From Bacteroidota bacterium (GTDB lineage: Bacteria; Bacteroidota; Bacteroidia; Chitinophagales; LD1): DNA of 64,000 nucleotides. A program made the position numbers and the translations under genes. The stretch covers positions 345,367 to 409,366 of the forward strand of contig JADKJG010000005.1 of the NCBI GenBank assembly GCA_016722375.1, written 5' to 3'. Each line of letters opens with the position of its first letter. Positions within the stretch are counted from its first letter, which is position 1. Below the pieces are notes generated by a model. That model worked only from the letters and a program-made list of their open reading frames with translations. It did no database searches and was not told the origin of the DNA. Shown here piece after piece: positions 54,432 through 63,958 of this stretch.

Positions 54432-55834
54432 AATCTGAATTGCTCTGCCATTTCTATAGCGCTACGCAGCGCGCGCAATTTATTATTTACTTCTTCCAAC
54501 TCCGACTGCGGGTTTGAAGCCGCCACTACTCCTGCACCGGCCTGATAATGCAAGGTGTTGTTTTTGCTCATAAAACTGCGAATCGTGATAGCGGTATTGA
54601 TATCTCCGTTAAAGCCGATAAATCCGATACAACCGCCATAGAAGCTCCGTTCCTGGTTTTCATAATCATGAATCAGTTGCAGGGCACGGTGTTTTGGCGC
54701 ACCGGATAAAGTACCAGCCGGGAAGCTATCGGCAATCAAGGCTAAAGGGTTATATGAACTCGAAAGATTACCGGTTACTTCGGAGACCAAGTGAATGACA
54801 TGAGAATAGAAATGCACCTGCTTATAGTGCTCTACCGTTACTTCTCTTGCATGTTTACTCAAATCATTTCTGGCTAAATCAACCAACATCACATGTTCTG
54901 CGTTTTCTTTTTCATCGGCTGCCAGCTTTGCCGCTAACTCCCTATCTGCTTCATCATCACCGGTACGCCGGAAAGTACCCGCGATTGGATTTATTTTTGC
55001 CACGCCCTTCTTCACCACCAATTGAGCCTCCGGTGAGGAGCCAAAAATGCGATAGCTGCTATAATCAAAATAAAAAAGATAGGGCGAAGGATTGATAGAG
55101 CGCAGGCAGCGATACAGATTCATATCATCACCGGTAAACTTTCGAGTAAACCGGCGGGACAAAACTACCTGAAACACATCTCCCCGGTAACAATGTTTCA
55201 CCCCTTTCTCTACCATTTTCACAAAAGCATCATCGCTGATATTTGAATGCTCCTTCCCCTTTATCATAAATGGGAGTTGCGAAACATTTTTGTTTTGAAG
55301 AAGCGATTGCAATCTTTCCTTTCTCGAAAAATCTCCCTCGGGGATATTTTCATACACTACCAATTCATCCCGGAAATGGTCAAAGGCTATGACAAAGCGA
55401 TAGAACGAAAAATGCATTAAGGGGATTTCATTTTCTCGCTCGCTTTTATAATTCAGTTTGTCAAAAACATTCACTGCATCGAAGGACATATAGCCAAAGA
55501 GGCCATTAGCGATAGACTGCATTCCTTCTTGCTCCAGAAAAGCATTTCTAAAATCTTCAAAGAGATCAAAAACGTCTTTTGCCTCTCCTACTTTATGCTT
55601 CTTCTTTTGATGTTGTTGATTGGAGATACTGATTTCCTGATTGCTCCAGATGATAGACGTCAGTGGGTCGAGGCAGATATAGGAGAAACTATTGTTCGCA
55701 GCGCGATAATCCGTGCTTTCCAACAAGATGGCATTGGGATATACATCCCGCAGTTTCAGATAGACCGAAACGGGCGTATAGGTATCTGCCAACATCTTGG
55801 TGGTCCTACTAGTGTATTTTATCTTTTGTGCCAT
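54428..55834 (-). CDS. trpE: anthranilate synthase component I
   Basis: A 468-residue chorismate-using enzyme that forms anthranilate and commits flux to tryptophan. AILLESTDYRAANNSFSY contains the LLES motif bound by feedback tryptophan. RGDVFQVVLSRRF, SPEAQLVVKKG, INPIAGTFRRTGDDEADREL and FPAGTLSGAPKHRALQLI are active-site blocks. The ATG at 55834 lies about 7 bp after the T tract of the attenuator hairpin. Confidence 0.96.
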   Translation of the reverse strand: MAQKIKYTSRTTKMLADTYTPVSVYLKLRDVYPNAILLESTDYRAANNSFSYICLDPLTSIIWSNQEISISNQQHQKKKHKVGEAKDVFDLFEDFRNAFLEQEGMQSIANGLFGYMSFDAVNVFDKLNYKSERENEIPLMHFSFYRFVIAFDHFRDELVVYENIPEGDFSRKERLQSLLQNKNVSQLPFMIKGKEHSNISDDAFVKMVEKGVKHCYRGDVFQVVLSRRFTRKFTGDDMNLYRCLRSINPSPYLFYFDYSSYRIFGSSPEAQLVVKKGVAKINPIAGTFRRTGDDEADRELAAKLAADEKENAEHVMLVDLARNDLSKHAREVTVEHYKQVHFYSHVIHLVSEVTGNLSSSYNPLALIADSFPAGTLSGAPKHRALQLIHDYENQERSFYGGCIGFIGFNGDINTAITIRSFMSKNNTLHYQAGAGVVAASNPQSELEEVNNKLRALRSAIEMAEQFRL

Positions 55835-55840
55835 GACTAA

Positions 55841-55874
55841 AATTAAAAAGCCCGCTGTGTTTGCAGCGGGCTTT
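55841..55874 (-). terminator. trp operon attenuator (terminator hairpin in the trpE leader)
   Basis: Read on the minus strand, a perfect 11-bp stem (AAAGCCCGCTG / CAGCGGGCTTT, arms 55864-55874 and 55847-55857, 6-nt loop) runs into TTAATTTT just before the trpE ATG. A terminator between promoter and first structural gene, behind a Trp-codon leader peptide, is the classic attenuation design. In the leader, CAGGCGGC (near 55923-55930) could pair weakly with the stem's 5' arm as an antiterminator; that pairing is tentative. Confidence 0.9.
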
Positions 55875-55901
55875 CATATTTCTATAGTTTCTTTTCGTTT
55901 A

Positions 55902-55973
55902 TCAATATAACGAACAGCCAGCCGCCTGATTATATACGGGCCACCAACTTTGATTTGAATTGTTCGTCTTCAT
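55902..55973 (-). CDS. trpL: trp operon leader peptide (23 residues)
   Basis: A 24-codon frame begins MKTNNSNQ, carries adjacent Trp codons (SWWP; TGG TGG at 55941-55946), and ends AAGCSLY-TGA 27 bp before the attenuator stem. Trp is otherwise rare, so two in a row in a tiny frame upstream of trpE are strong evidence for a ribosome-mediated attenuator. When charged tRNA-Trp is scarce, the ribosome would stall at the pair and prevent terminator folding. It is placed about 10 bp after a matching promoter. Confidence 0.85.
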   Translation of the reverse strand: MKTNNSNQSWWPVYNQAAGCSLY

Positions 55974-55982
55974 TTACAATCA

Positions 55983-56012
55983 CAAATATAGTAATCATCC
56001 AAATCCGCACAA
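55983..56012 (-). promoter_or_regulatory. trp operon promoter
   Basis: On the minus strand, TTG (56010-56012) and TATATTTG (55983-55990) are separated by 19 bp, matching the Bacteroidota -33 TTG / -7 TAnnTTTG architecture. Transcription would start a few bases before the leader peptide ATG. A second TATATTTG lies at 56030-56037. Confidence 0.7.
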
Positions 56013-56156
56013 GCGGCCTATCCATTTATCAAATATAAATAACGGTTAAGTGAAACTTCCTGAACGGCTCATCGTATACAAAGACAGAAGCCAAGAGTGG
56101 TTTAGCTTTTGGATAGGAACCTTTTATGTTTTGTAATTTGTATTGATTGAAGGATT

Positions 56157-58068
56157 ATGATTGAAGGAAGTCATCATTTGGCCTATTTGAAAAGGACCGC
56201 TTACCTGCGTCGCTCACACTATTCAGTGGTATCGTCGAATGACCATAAGAAACTCATCTCTTTGCTGGTGATTATATCCGCTTTGCTGTTTATGGTTTTT
56301 ACCCCGTTGGCAGGAAAAGCACAGGGTGGTTTCATCAACCAAGGATGTAATATATATGTACAAAAGGCCGGCTTGATTCATGTGCAAAGTAATTTCGTAA
56401 ATGGCTCAGGCGACTCCACCGGATTGATTAATAACGATGGGATTATTGAGGTAGGAGGCGACTTTGAAAATAAAGACGGTGCGCTTTTCCTTACTTCAGA
56501 TACTGGCAGTTCTAAAGATAAGGCGGTCAAGTTCGTTGGGTCAGGAACGCAGGCTATCAAAGGAAATATGCACCATCCGGGCGTTTCGAGTTTTTATAAT
56601 TTGGTGATTGACAAATCAAACGCTACCTCTCTAGTAGAAATGCAGGACTCCATCGTCATTGATGGCTCTCTGGTTTTTGGCACAGCCAGCATCAATACCA
56701 CGTATGAACCCTCCAACTTGTTTACTAATAACAATCAAAAGGGCTTATTAAAAACCTATACCGATTCTACCGAGTTTCTTTTAAATATCCGCAATGGCCG
56801 TCCCGATGCTATTATCGGCTATCCGGTATTGCAAACAGCGGGCGCACCTACTACCGGCTATATTCTGAGCAGCGGGAAAAGAGGTACTCCCTTTGGCGGT
56901 GTGCAACGAAAAATCAATACTGCCACTAGTTATGTTTGGCCGGTAGGAACGCCCGACAAAGGTTTTAACGGAGTTCGTTTGAACTTTGTGCAGGTTCCCG
57001 GAACCGGTAGTGTAAAGACCAAATTCTGCTCCGGGTCAACCAACCCAAGTGGGTACATCGGGAAGATGTCGCAACGCTGTGAAGGATGTGACGGCTCTAA
57101 TCCAACAGCCGTTTATAATGGATTCAACAAATACTTTCCCGGCAATCCATGCAACGCATATATACCACAATGGCTGGTTATTGAAAGTACCCCCAAGGAT
57201 CACGGCTACTGGAGCTTCGCCTCTACCGATACCGGATACTATTATGACATGGAAGTATTTCCCAACGGGATGACCGCTATGGATTTGAGTACGATGTGGC
57301 GGGCGATCAAGCATGAATCAGCTTATGGCGATGACCCTTCTACTCCCGAAGTGGATTGGATGCCCGAAATTGCTTCCACGGTATCCAACCCCACCGACTT
57401 GTTAACCTACACCATGAATGCAGGTTGCAATAACTCCGGTGGAATACCGGGTGGGCTTTATCATGACTTCTCACACTTCTCTTTGGGCAAAGGGCCTTCC
57501 GGAAATGCCTTGCCGGTGGAGATGCTGTATTTCACTGCCGAAGCACAAGGCAAATACCTGATTCGTCTGGATTGGGCTACTGCCCTAGAGGTAAACAACC
57601 GTGGCTTTGAAATTCAACGAAGTACTGATGGCATTAACTTTATAGATATAGGATGGGTGGACGGTCACAATAATTCTACCATCACGAATACCTATACTCA
57701 TGACGACCATCCTTATGAAAAAACACGTTATTACTATCGGCTGAAACAGATAGACAACAACGGCAACTTTGAATATTCAAAAATAGCCGAAGCAAAACTG
57801 AGCGAAGACGGCGAATCTAATTTCAGGCTCTATCCAAATCCTACCACCAGCAACCTAGTATTGGAAGTGGACAACCCGAAAGATGAAATCTCGTTAGCCT
57901 TGTTTGACATCAACGGCAGGATGGTTTATGACAACATATATACCGTAGAAGAAAATGGTGTGATGAAGACCATCAATATTAATGTGGGTGGTCTGGTTCC
58001 CCGGTACATACATACTGAGCGCTGCCACCAACGGGAATAAGTTCAGTTCAAAATTTGTTTATCAATAA
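56157..58068 (+). CDS. T9SS type A sorting domain protein (frameshifted at the C-terminus)
   Basis: A secreted protein of about 636 residues. A long basic N-region precedes the signal helix (LISLLVIISALLFMVFTPLA). A filament/G8-like beta region comes next (GGFINQGCNIYVQKAGLIHV), then the Bacteroidota ALPVEMLYFTAEAQ segment and a type A sorting domain (FRLYPNPTTSNLVLEV). At 57999-58002 the frame changes: as read, it ends VPRYIHTERCHQRE at 58040. Removing one C from CCCC gives VPGTYILSAATNGNKFSSKF and a stop at 58066-58068, the normal end of the domain. It is divergent from the trp operon. Confidence 0.83.
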
Positions 58069-58203
58069 ACCTTATTCAACATGCTATCGCTTTATATATG
58101 GCAATATAAAACAGAAAAAGATGAAACCTTTTTCGTACAGCCATCGTACTTATCATTATTCAACAAAGCCATTAAATACATAGCACAGTCAAAATTTACC
58201 TTT

Positions 58204-59037
58204 ATGAAAAAGTTATTCCCCCTCCTGTTTTTTTTTTTTATGATGTCAATCGGCTTTACTCAGGCCGCCCCCGATGAAAACGAAACGCATGGCAAAGCAG
58301 CCAAGCACAACGCTTCTAAGCCTGAAATTATTGAACCCAAAGTAGCAGAGGCTATCCGGCTGATTGAAATGAACATGGTGCCCGTAGAAGGTGGAACCTT
58401 CACCATGGGTTGCGTGTTGCTTCAGGATCCCGAATGTTACGAGCAAGAGAAGCCGCGCCATACGGTAAAGCTCAACAATTTTCAAATGAGCAAATATGCC
58501 GTCACCCAAAATGAATGGAAATTGGTGATGGGTACCACCCCCGCCGCTGAATACTGTGCCGAATGTCCGGCTATCAATGTATCGTGGTATGATGCCCAAC
58601 TATTCATCAACCGCCTCAACCAACTTAGTGGAAAAACCTTTCGTCTGCCCTCCGAAGCCGAATGGGAATATGCAGCAAAAGGTGGCAGCAAAAGTCATGG
58701 TTATAAATACGCTGGATCTAACGATGCGGATGTAGTAGCTTGGTACGACACGCTCAAAACAAACGGAATAAAACCAGTAGGCAAAAAGGCACCGAACGAG
58801 TTAGGGCTCTATGATATGAGCGGCAACGTTTGGCAGTGGTGTACAGACTATTTCGACGAGAAATATTATAGCCACAGTCCTTCCAACAATCCTAAAGGGC
58901 CGGACAGTAGCGATGCTCGCTCTCTGCGTGGGGGGTCTTGGTGGGGGCCGCTTCGCGATTGCCGCGTGGCCAACCGCGATTTCTATCCGGCCGATTCAAA
59001 GGACGATGATGTGGGTTTCCGCATGGTACTGGACTAA
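58204..59037 (+). CDS. secreted SUMF1-fold protein 3, with T12 tract in the signal peptide
   Basis: A 277-residue exported protein. The ATG at 58204 (MKKLFPLLFFFFMMS) gives a proper signal peptide; the frame is open further upstream without one. The SUMF1 fold is complete: MVPVEGGTFTMGC, KYAVTQNEWKLVMG, FRLPSEAEWEYAAKGG, YDMSGNVWQWCTDY, SLRGGSWWGPLRDCRVANR and DDVGFRMVLD. One of the two FGE active-site cysteines is missing (Gly). The signal peptide contains T12 (58228-58239); loss of one T creates an immediate TGA. A terminator follows. Confidence 0.87.
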   Translation: MKKLFPLLFFFFMMSIGFTQAAPDENETHGKAAKHNASKPEIIEPKVAEAIRLIEMNMVPVEGGTFTMGCVLLQDPECYEQEKPRHTVKLNNFQMSKYAVTQNEWKLVMGTTPAAEYCAECPAINVSWYDAQLFINRLNQLSGKTFRLPSEAEWEYAAKGGSKSHGYKYAGSNDADVVAWYDTLKTNGIKPVGKKAPNELGLYDMSGNVWQWCTDYFDEKYYSHSPSNNPKGPDSSDARSLRGGSWWGPLRDCRVANRDFYPADSKDDDVGFRMVLD

Positions 59038-59064
59038 TACATTAATCAAAACATGCTTCATACT

Positions 59065-59097
59065 AAGCCGGGCAAAAACTATTTGCCTGGCTTTTTT
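59065..59097 (+). terminator. intrinsic terminator after SUMF1 protein 3
   Basis: An 11-bp stem AAGCCGGGCAA / TTGCCTGGCTT, with one G-T pair and a 7-nt loop, is followed by a T run. It lies 28 bp after the stop. Confidence 0.85.
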
Positions 59098-59198
59098 ATT
59101 TCCCTCATCATGCACAAAACATTTTGTGTTTCTCCTTTCGTTATAATTATGCACGAAACCAAATCATATCGCTTGTTGGTTGCTGTCTCCTCCAAAGA

Positions 59199-59229
59199 CA
59201 AAAAAGGCACTCCTTTTCGGGAGCGCCTT
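59199..59229 (-). terminator. intrinsic terminator after the coiled-coil protein gene
   Basis: On the minus strand, AAGGCGCTCC pairs with GGAGTGCCTT (one mismatch) and is followed by TTTTTT. It lies about 80 bp after the stop at 59310 and faces the plus-strand terminator. Confidence 0.75.
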
Positions 59230-59309
59230 GGTAGAAAAAACCATTTGCTGTTCAGCCCAACTACACAACTATTCGGTGCCAAATGGCTAAAATACCTGTC
59301 CCGTAAGCC

Positions 59310-60209
59310 TTATTTAATATCTTTTAATTTCTGCTCTACCTCCGAAATCACCTTTTTTTGGTCGGCAATCTGCCCCCGCTTGATGCGTTGGTCTTGTTTC
59401 AGGTTATCAATCTTCCTTCTTTCTTCCCGGATGTTGCTGTTCCAATCATCAATTTTGCGGTTTTCCTTTTCGCTGTCCTTCTGAATTTTTTCTTTTTCTT
59501 TTTCTAATGTCTTTAATACCTTCTCTGCTGCCTTCAAGGTTTCTTTTTCGTAGGTGTTCATATTATCCATTTTGGTTTTCTGAGCATAAACCAGGTCTCC
59601 TTTTCGTTTTTCATCACCGTCGTTAGTGGCTATCTGGTCTTTGGACCGTTGAATGTCGCGCTCATAGCCGTTGATATTTTTGTTGGCTTTATCTTCATCT
59701 TTTTCCAGACCTTTCAACTCTTTTTCCAAGTCTTTCATCTTGCCTTTTTCTATTTCTACCTGAGCTTTCACTGCAACTCGATAGCGTTGAATGGCAAAAT
59801 CGCGGATATATTTTTTGGCCGCCAGGTCTTTCCCATTGTTTAATTCTCTTGTTATAAAAACCGAGTCTCCACCCAAGCCAAACCAAGCACTCAGAAAAAC
59901 GCCTTGGTTGGTTTCAAGTAGGGTGCTGTAAATAGTAAAGGGCTCAGCCGCAATATTTTTGTTGACCGCGCCGGGCATAATGATTTCTCCACCCACTGCT
60001 ACTGATTTTTCCTTGCTGCCTGATTTGATATATTTCATCCATTCTTTCTCAACATCTTTCAGGTTGGTCTGTGGTATGTTTAAAGTGAAAGCGGGTTGCG
60101 TTCCTTTGCTCATAGGCCGCAGGGACTCATCTACCGTCAGTTGATCTTGTGAATAGGCTGCACTACTTCCCATCAATAAAAGTGCCATCAATAGATTTAA
60201 TGTTCTCAT
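59310..60209 (-). CDS. secreted coiled-coil protein of unknown function
   Basis: A 299-residue protein with a signal peptide (LLMALLLMGSSAAYS). A folded N-terminal domain (about 20-140) contains FTLNIPQTNLKDVEKEWMKY and FLSAWFGLGGDSVFI. From about residue 140 to the end it is a long Lys/Glu-rich coiled coil (KMKDLEKELKGLEKDED; EKVLKTLEKEKEKIQKDSE). I do not recognise a named family; similar proteins seem limited to Bacteroidota. A periplasmic structural role is possible but unproven. It is divergent from polA. Confidence 0.72.
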   Translation of the reverse strand: MRTLNLLMALLLMGSSAAYSQDQLTVDESLRPMSKGTQPAFTLNIPQTNLKDVEKEWMKYIKSGSKEKSVAVGGEIIMPGAVNKNIAAEPFTIYSTLLETNQGVFLSAWFGLGGDSVFITRELNNGKDLAAKKYIRDFAIQRYRVAVKAQVEIEKGKMKDLEKELKGLEKDEDKANKNINGYERDIQRSKDQIATNDGDEKRKGDLVYAQKTKMDNMNTYEKETLKAAEKVLKTLEKEKEKIQKDSEKENRKIDDWNSNIREERRKIDNLKQDQRIKRGQIADQKKVISEVEQKLKDIK

Positions 60210-60328
60210 GTGTTTCGTTCGGTTTAATGTTCTAAAGATAAGAATATCGAGACTTTGTTTTTGTAAATCCGACGCAAGACTACAAAAAGCGCTTAGTTTT
60301 TTACATTCGTGGTTCTTATAAAAACCGC

Positions 60329-63177
60329 ATGGGAAAAACCGATTGGACCGACAATAAACTATTTCTGATTGATGCTTATGCGCTGATTTTTCGCGCCTAC
60401 TTTGCCTTCAGCCGCAATCCTTTAATCAACTCGAAAGGACAAAATGTTTCGGCTATTAGCGGCTTCACTACTACGTTGGTAGAGTTGATGACAAAAGAAA
60501 AGCCCACCCATTTGGCAGTGGTGTTTGATCTCGGCGGCTCTGTGGAACGCGAAGCAGAATACGCCGAATACAAAGCAGGCCGACAGGAAACTCCGGAGGA
60601 TATTTTGTTTGCCGTTCCTTATATCAAAAAGATTATTGAGGCCTGGCATATCCCTATTTTGGAACTGCGCGGCTATGAGGCAGATGATATTATAGGAACC
60701 ATCGCCAAAAAGAAAGCAGCGGAAGGTCATATAGTATATATGGTGACACCGGATAAGGATTTCGGACAATTAGTAGATAAGAACATTTTCATTTACAAGC
60801 CCGCACGGCTGGGGAACGATGTAGAGATTATGGGAGTGGAGGAGGTGAAGAAGCGATGGGATATAGAAAGCCCTTTGCAGGTGATTGACATCTTGGGGAT
60901 GATGGGCGATGCAGTGGATAATATTCCCGGCATTCCGAAGGTAGGAGAGGTGACCGCCAAAAAGTTGATTAAAGAATATGGCTCGGTGGAGAATATTATC
61001 GCCAATGCGGATAAGATAAAAGGGAAGCTCGGCGAAAATGTCCGTCAATATGCAGCGCAGGGAATTTTATCTAAAAAACTGGCGACTATCAATCTGCAAG
61101 TGCCGATTGATGTTTCAAACGAAGACCTGATGTTGAACTCGCCCGATAAAGAAAAGCTGGCAGAGATTTTTGCCGAACTGGAATTCAGGACTTTGGGCAG
61201 AAGAATTTTGGGAGATTCTTATTCGGTCAATCAACAAGCCGGTCCCCCTAGTCCCTCCGAAGGGAGAGAAAAGAGTGCTCCTTCCAATCAACAGGGAAAC
61301 TTGTTTAATAATGACCATCCGAGTACACTCTTCGAGGAGATGGGGACTGGAGCCGTAGAGCATGGCAAAAATATTTACAACACCACCCATAAATATCACA
61401 CGGTTCAAGGCGAGGAAGCCCTTAAAAATTTGGCAAAGGATTTGGAAGCGCATACGGAGTTTTGCTTTGATACCGAAACCTCTTCACTGGACTATTTCAG
61501 TCTCGAATTGGTGGGCATGAGTTTTAGTGTGAAGGAGGGCGAAGCCTATTATGTTCCTTGTCCTACAGATTTTGAGGATACAAAAGAATCGTTTCCCATT
61601 TTAAAGCATTGCTGGAAAGCAAGAAGCATTTAAAAATCGGCCAGAACGTGAAGTTTGATTTACAGGTGCTGCGCCGATACGATGTGCAAGTCCGTTTGCC
61701 TATTTACGATACCATGCTGGCGCATTATCTGGTAGAGCCGGATTTGAAACACGGCATGGACTATCTCAGCGAAACCTATCTAGGCTATACGCCGGTTTCG
61801 ATAGAAGAGTTGATTGGAAAAAGAGGTAAAAATCAGGGCACCATGCGCGATGCGCCTTTGGATAAAATCTCTGAATACGCTGCGGAAGATGCGGACATCA
61901 CCCTGCAACTCAAAAATGTAATAGCGCCGATGGTTACGGAGCGCAAAGTTGAAAGCGTGTTAGAAAAAATAGAACATCCACTCGTCGAAGTGTTGGCAGA
62001 CATGGAATTTGAGGGAGTGAAAATTGATGAAGCCTTTCTCAAAAATTTCTCTAAAGAATTGGAGACGGATATGTTGGCGGCACGAGATGAGATTTATAAA
62101 ATGGCGGGAACGGAGTTTAACCTGGATTCTCCCAAACAACTCAGTGATATATTATACAACCATCTGAAACTTCCCTTCACCGGCAAGAAAACTTCCACCG
62201 GTCAGCTATCTACCAATGAAGATGCTCTTCAATCGCTGAAAGAACATCATCCCATAGCGGAAAAGATTTTGGATTACCGGCAGGTAACCAAACTGAAGTC
62301 CACCTATGTGGATTCTTTGCCCCTATTGATTAAACCGCAAACCGGTCGAATACACACCACGTTTCGGCAACACATCGCCGCCACCGGTCGGTTGAGCTCT
62401 GATAATCCTAATCTTCAAAACATACCGATTCGCTCGCAGCGAGGGCAGGAAGTGCGCAAGGCTTTTGTTCCCCGCAATTCGGATTATGTGCTCGTATCAG
62501 CCGATTACTCGCAGATAGAATTGCGCATTGTGGCTGAGTTGAGCGGTGATGAAGCCATGACCGAGGCCTTTGAAAAGAAAATAGATATTCATACCGCTAC
62601 CGCTGCTAAGGTTTATAATGTTCCGGTAGAAGAAGTGACTAAAGAAATGCGCTACAAAGCCAAGAGCGTCAACTTCGGAATTATTTATGGACAAGGGGCT
62701 TTTGGTCTGGCACAAAATATCGGTGCTAGCAGAGCAGAAGCAAAAAATATTATTGACAACTACTTCCTTCAATTTCCGAGAATCAAGGAGTACATGAACC
62801 GAAACATTCAGTTCGCTCGCGAACACGGCTATGTGCAGACCATCATGGGAAGAAGGCGGTATTTGAAAGACATCAACTCAAAGAACTTCACGGTGCGGAG
62901 CTTCGCCGAACGGAACGCTATTAATTCACCGGTGCAGGGTTCGGCTGCCGATATGATTAAACTGGCCATGATTGCGATTCATGACGAATTCAATAAACAC
63001 AAGCTAAAATCCAGAATGACTTTGCAGGTGCATGATGAATTAGTATTCGACGCTCATAAAGACGAAGTGGATATTATCAAGCCTATCATCTACGAGAAGA
63101 TGGTGAAAGCCATCTCTACCAAAGTGCCGATAGAAGCAGAAATTGGTGTGGGAGAAAATTGGTTGGAGGCGCATTAA
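60329..63177 (+). CDS. polA: DNA polymerase I (frameshifted)
   Basis: A three-domain DNA repair and Okazaki-fragment polymerase of about 949 residues once corrected. The 5'-3' exonuclease (1-290) has LFLIDAYALIFRAYFAF and GYEADDIIGTIAKK. The 3'-5' exonuclease keeps its acidic DTE (FCFDTETSSLDYF), so proofreading looks intact. The polymerase has motif A SADYSQIELRIVAELSGDEA, motif B RYKAKSVNFGIIYGQGAFG and motif C LQVHDELVFD. The first frame stops at 61633 and the second is open from upstream of 61609. Adding one T to the TTTT run at 61599-61602 restores PIFKALLESKKHLKIGQNV. A sequence error is likelier than a true split. Confidence 0.95.
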
Positions 63178-63278
63178 CCTCCAGCCACTACAGCCTGCCC
63201 GATTCAATCCACACATGGCTGATATGGATTTTCAATGACGCCAACTCGTCCATATAGCAATTCGGGTTATTTTAGCCC

Positions 63279-63908
63279 TTGATGAATTATTCTTCCAAAC
63301 TAATTGCCGAAGCGGTGGCAGCATTTACCAAACTGCCTGGTATAGGTGAAAAAACTGCACTCCGGCTAGTGCTACATTTACTGAAGCAGGATGAAGCAAA
63401 GGTGCGTCAATTTGGCGAGGCTGTTACCCGAATGAGGAGTGAAGTAAAATTCTGTAAGACCTGCCATAATGTATCAGATGAAAACATTTGTGAAATATGC
63501 AGTAATAAGCACCGCAACCAATCTATCATCTGTATTGTAGAAAGCATTCGCGATGTGATAGCCATTGAAAATACCAATAGCTTTCGTGGAGTATATCATG
63601 TGCTCGGAGGCATCATTTCTCCGATTGATGGCATTGGTCCCGATCGCTTGAATATCGCTTCCCTCATTGAGCGAATTCAAGCAGGGGGCATCAAGGAAAT
63701 TATCATGGCGATTAGCCCAACCATCGAAGGAGATACTACCATCTTCTACGTGAGTAAAAAATTAAAAGATTTTGATGTTCAGGTGACCACCATTGCCAGA
63801 GGAATTTCGTTTGGCGGAGAACTGGAATACACGGATGAAATGACCTTGGCGCGCTCCATCGTTTCGCGCTTGCCTTATGAAAACACGCTGCTCAAGAATT
63901 CTAATTGA
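63279..63908 (+). CDS. recR: recombination protein RecR
   Basis: A 209-residue protein of the RecFOR gap-repair pathway. It has an N-terminal helix-hairpin-helix (FTKLPGIGEKTALRLVLHLL), a four-Cys zinc finger (FCKTCHNVSDENICEICSN) and a Toprim domain (ICIVESIRDVIAIENT; YHVLGGIISPIDGIGPD). The end TLARSIVSRLPYENTLL is complete. It follows polA by 101 bp on the same strand, which is a sensible grouping of repair genes. Confidence 0.96.
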   Translation: MMNYSSKLIAEAVAAFTKLPGIGEKTALRLVLHLLKQDEAKVRQFGEAVTRMRSEVKFCKTCHNVSDENICEICSNKHRNQSIICIVESIRDVIAIENTNSFRGVYHVLGGIISPIDGIGPDRLNIASLIERIQAGGIKEIIMAISPTIEGDTTIFYVSKKLKDFDVQVTTIARGISFGGELEYTDEMTLARSIVSRLPYENTLLKNSN

Positions 63909-63958
63909 ATCAAATTTCCTGTTTTATTTTTGCTTTTCACTTTAGTGACGCACCGTAA

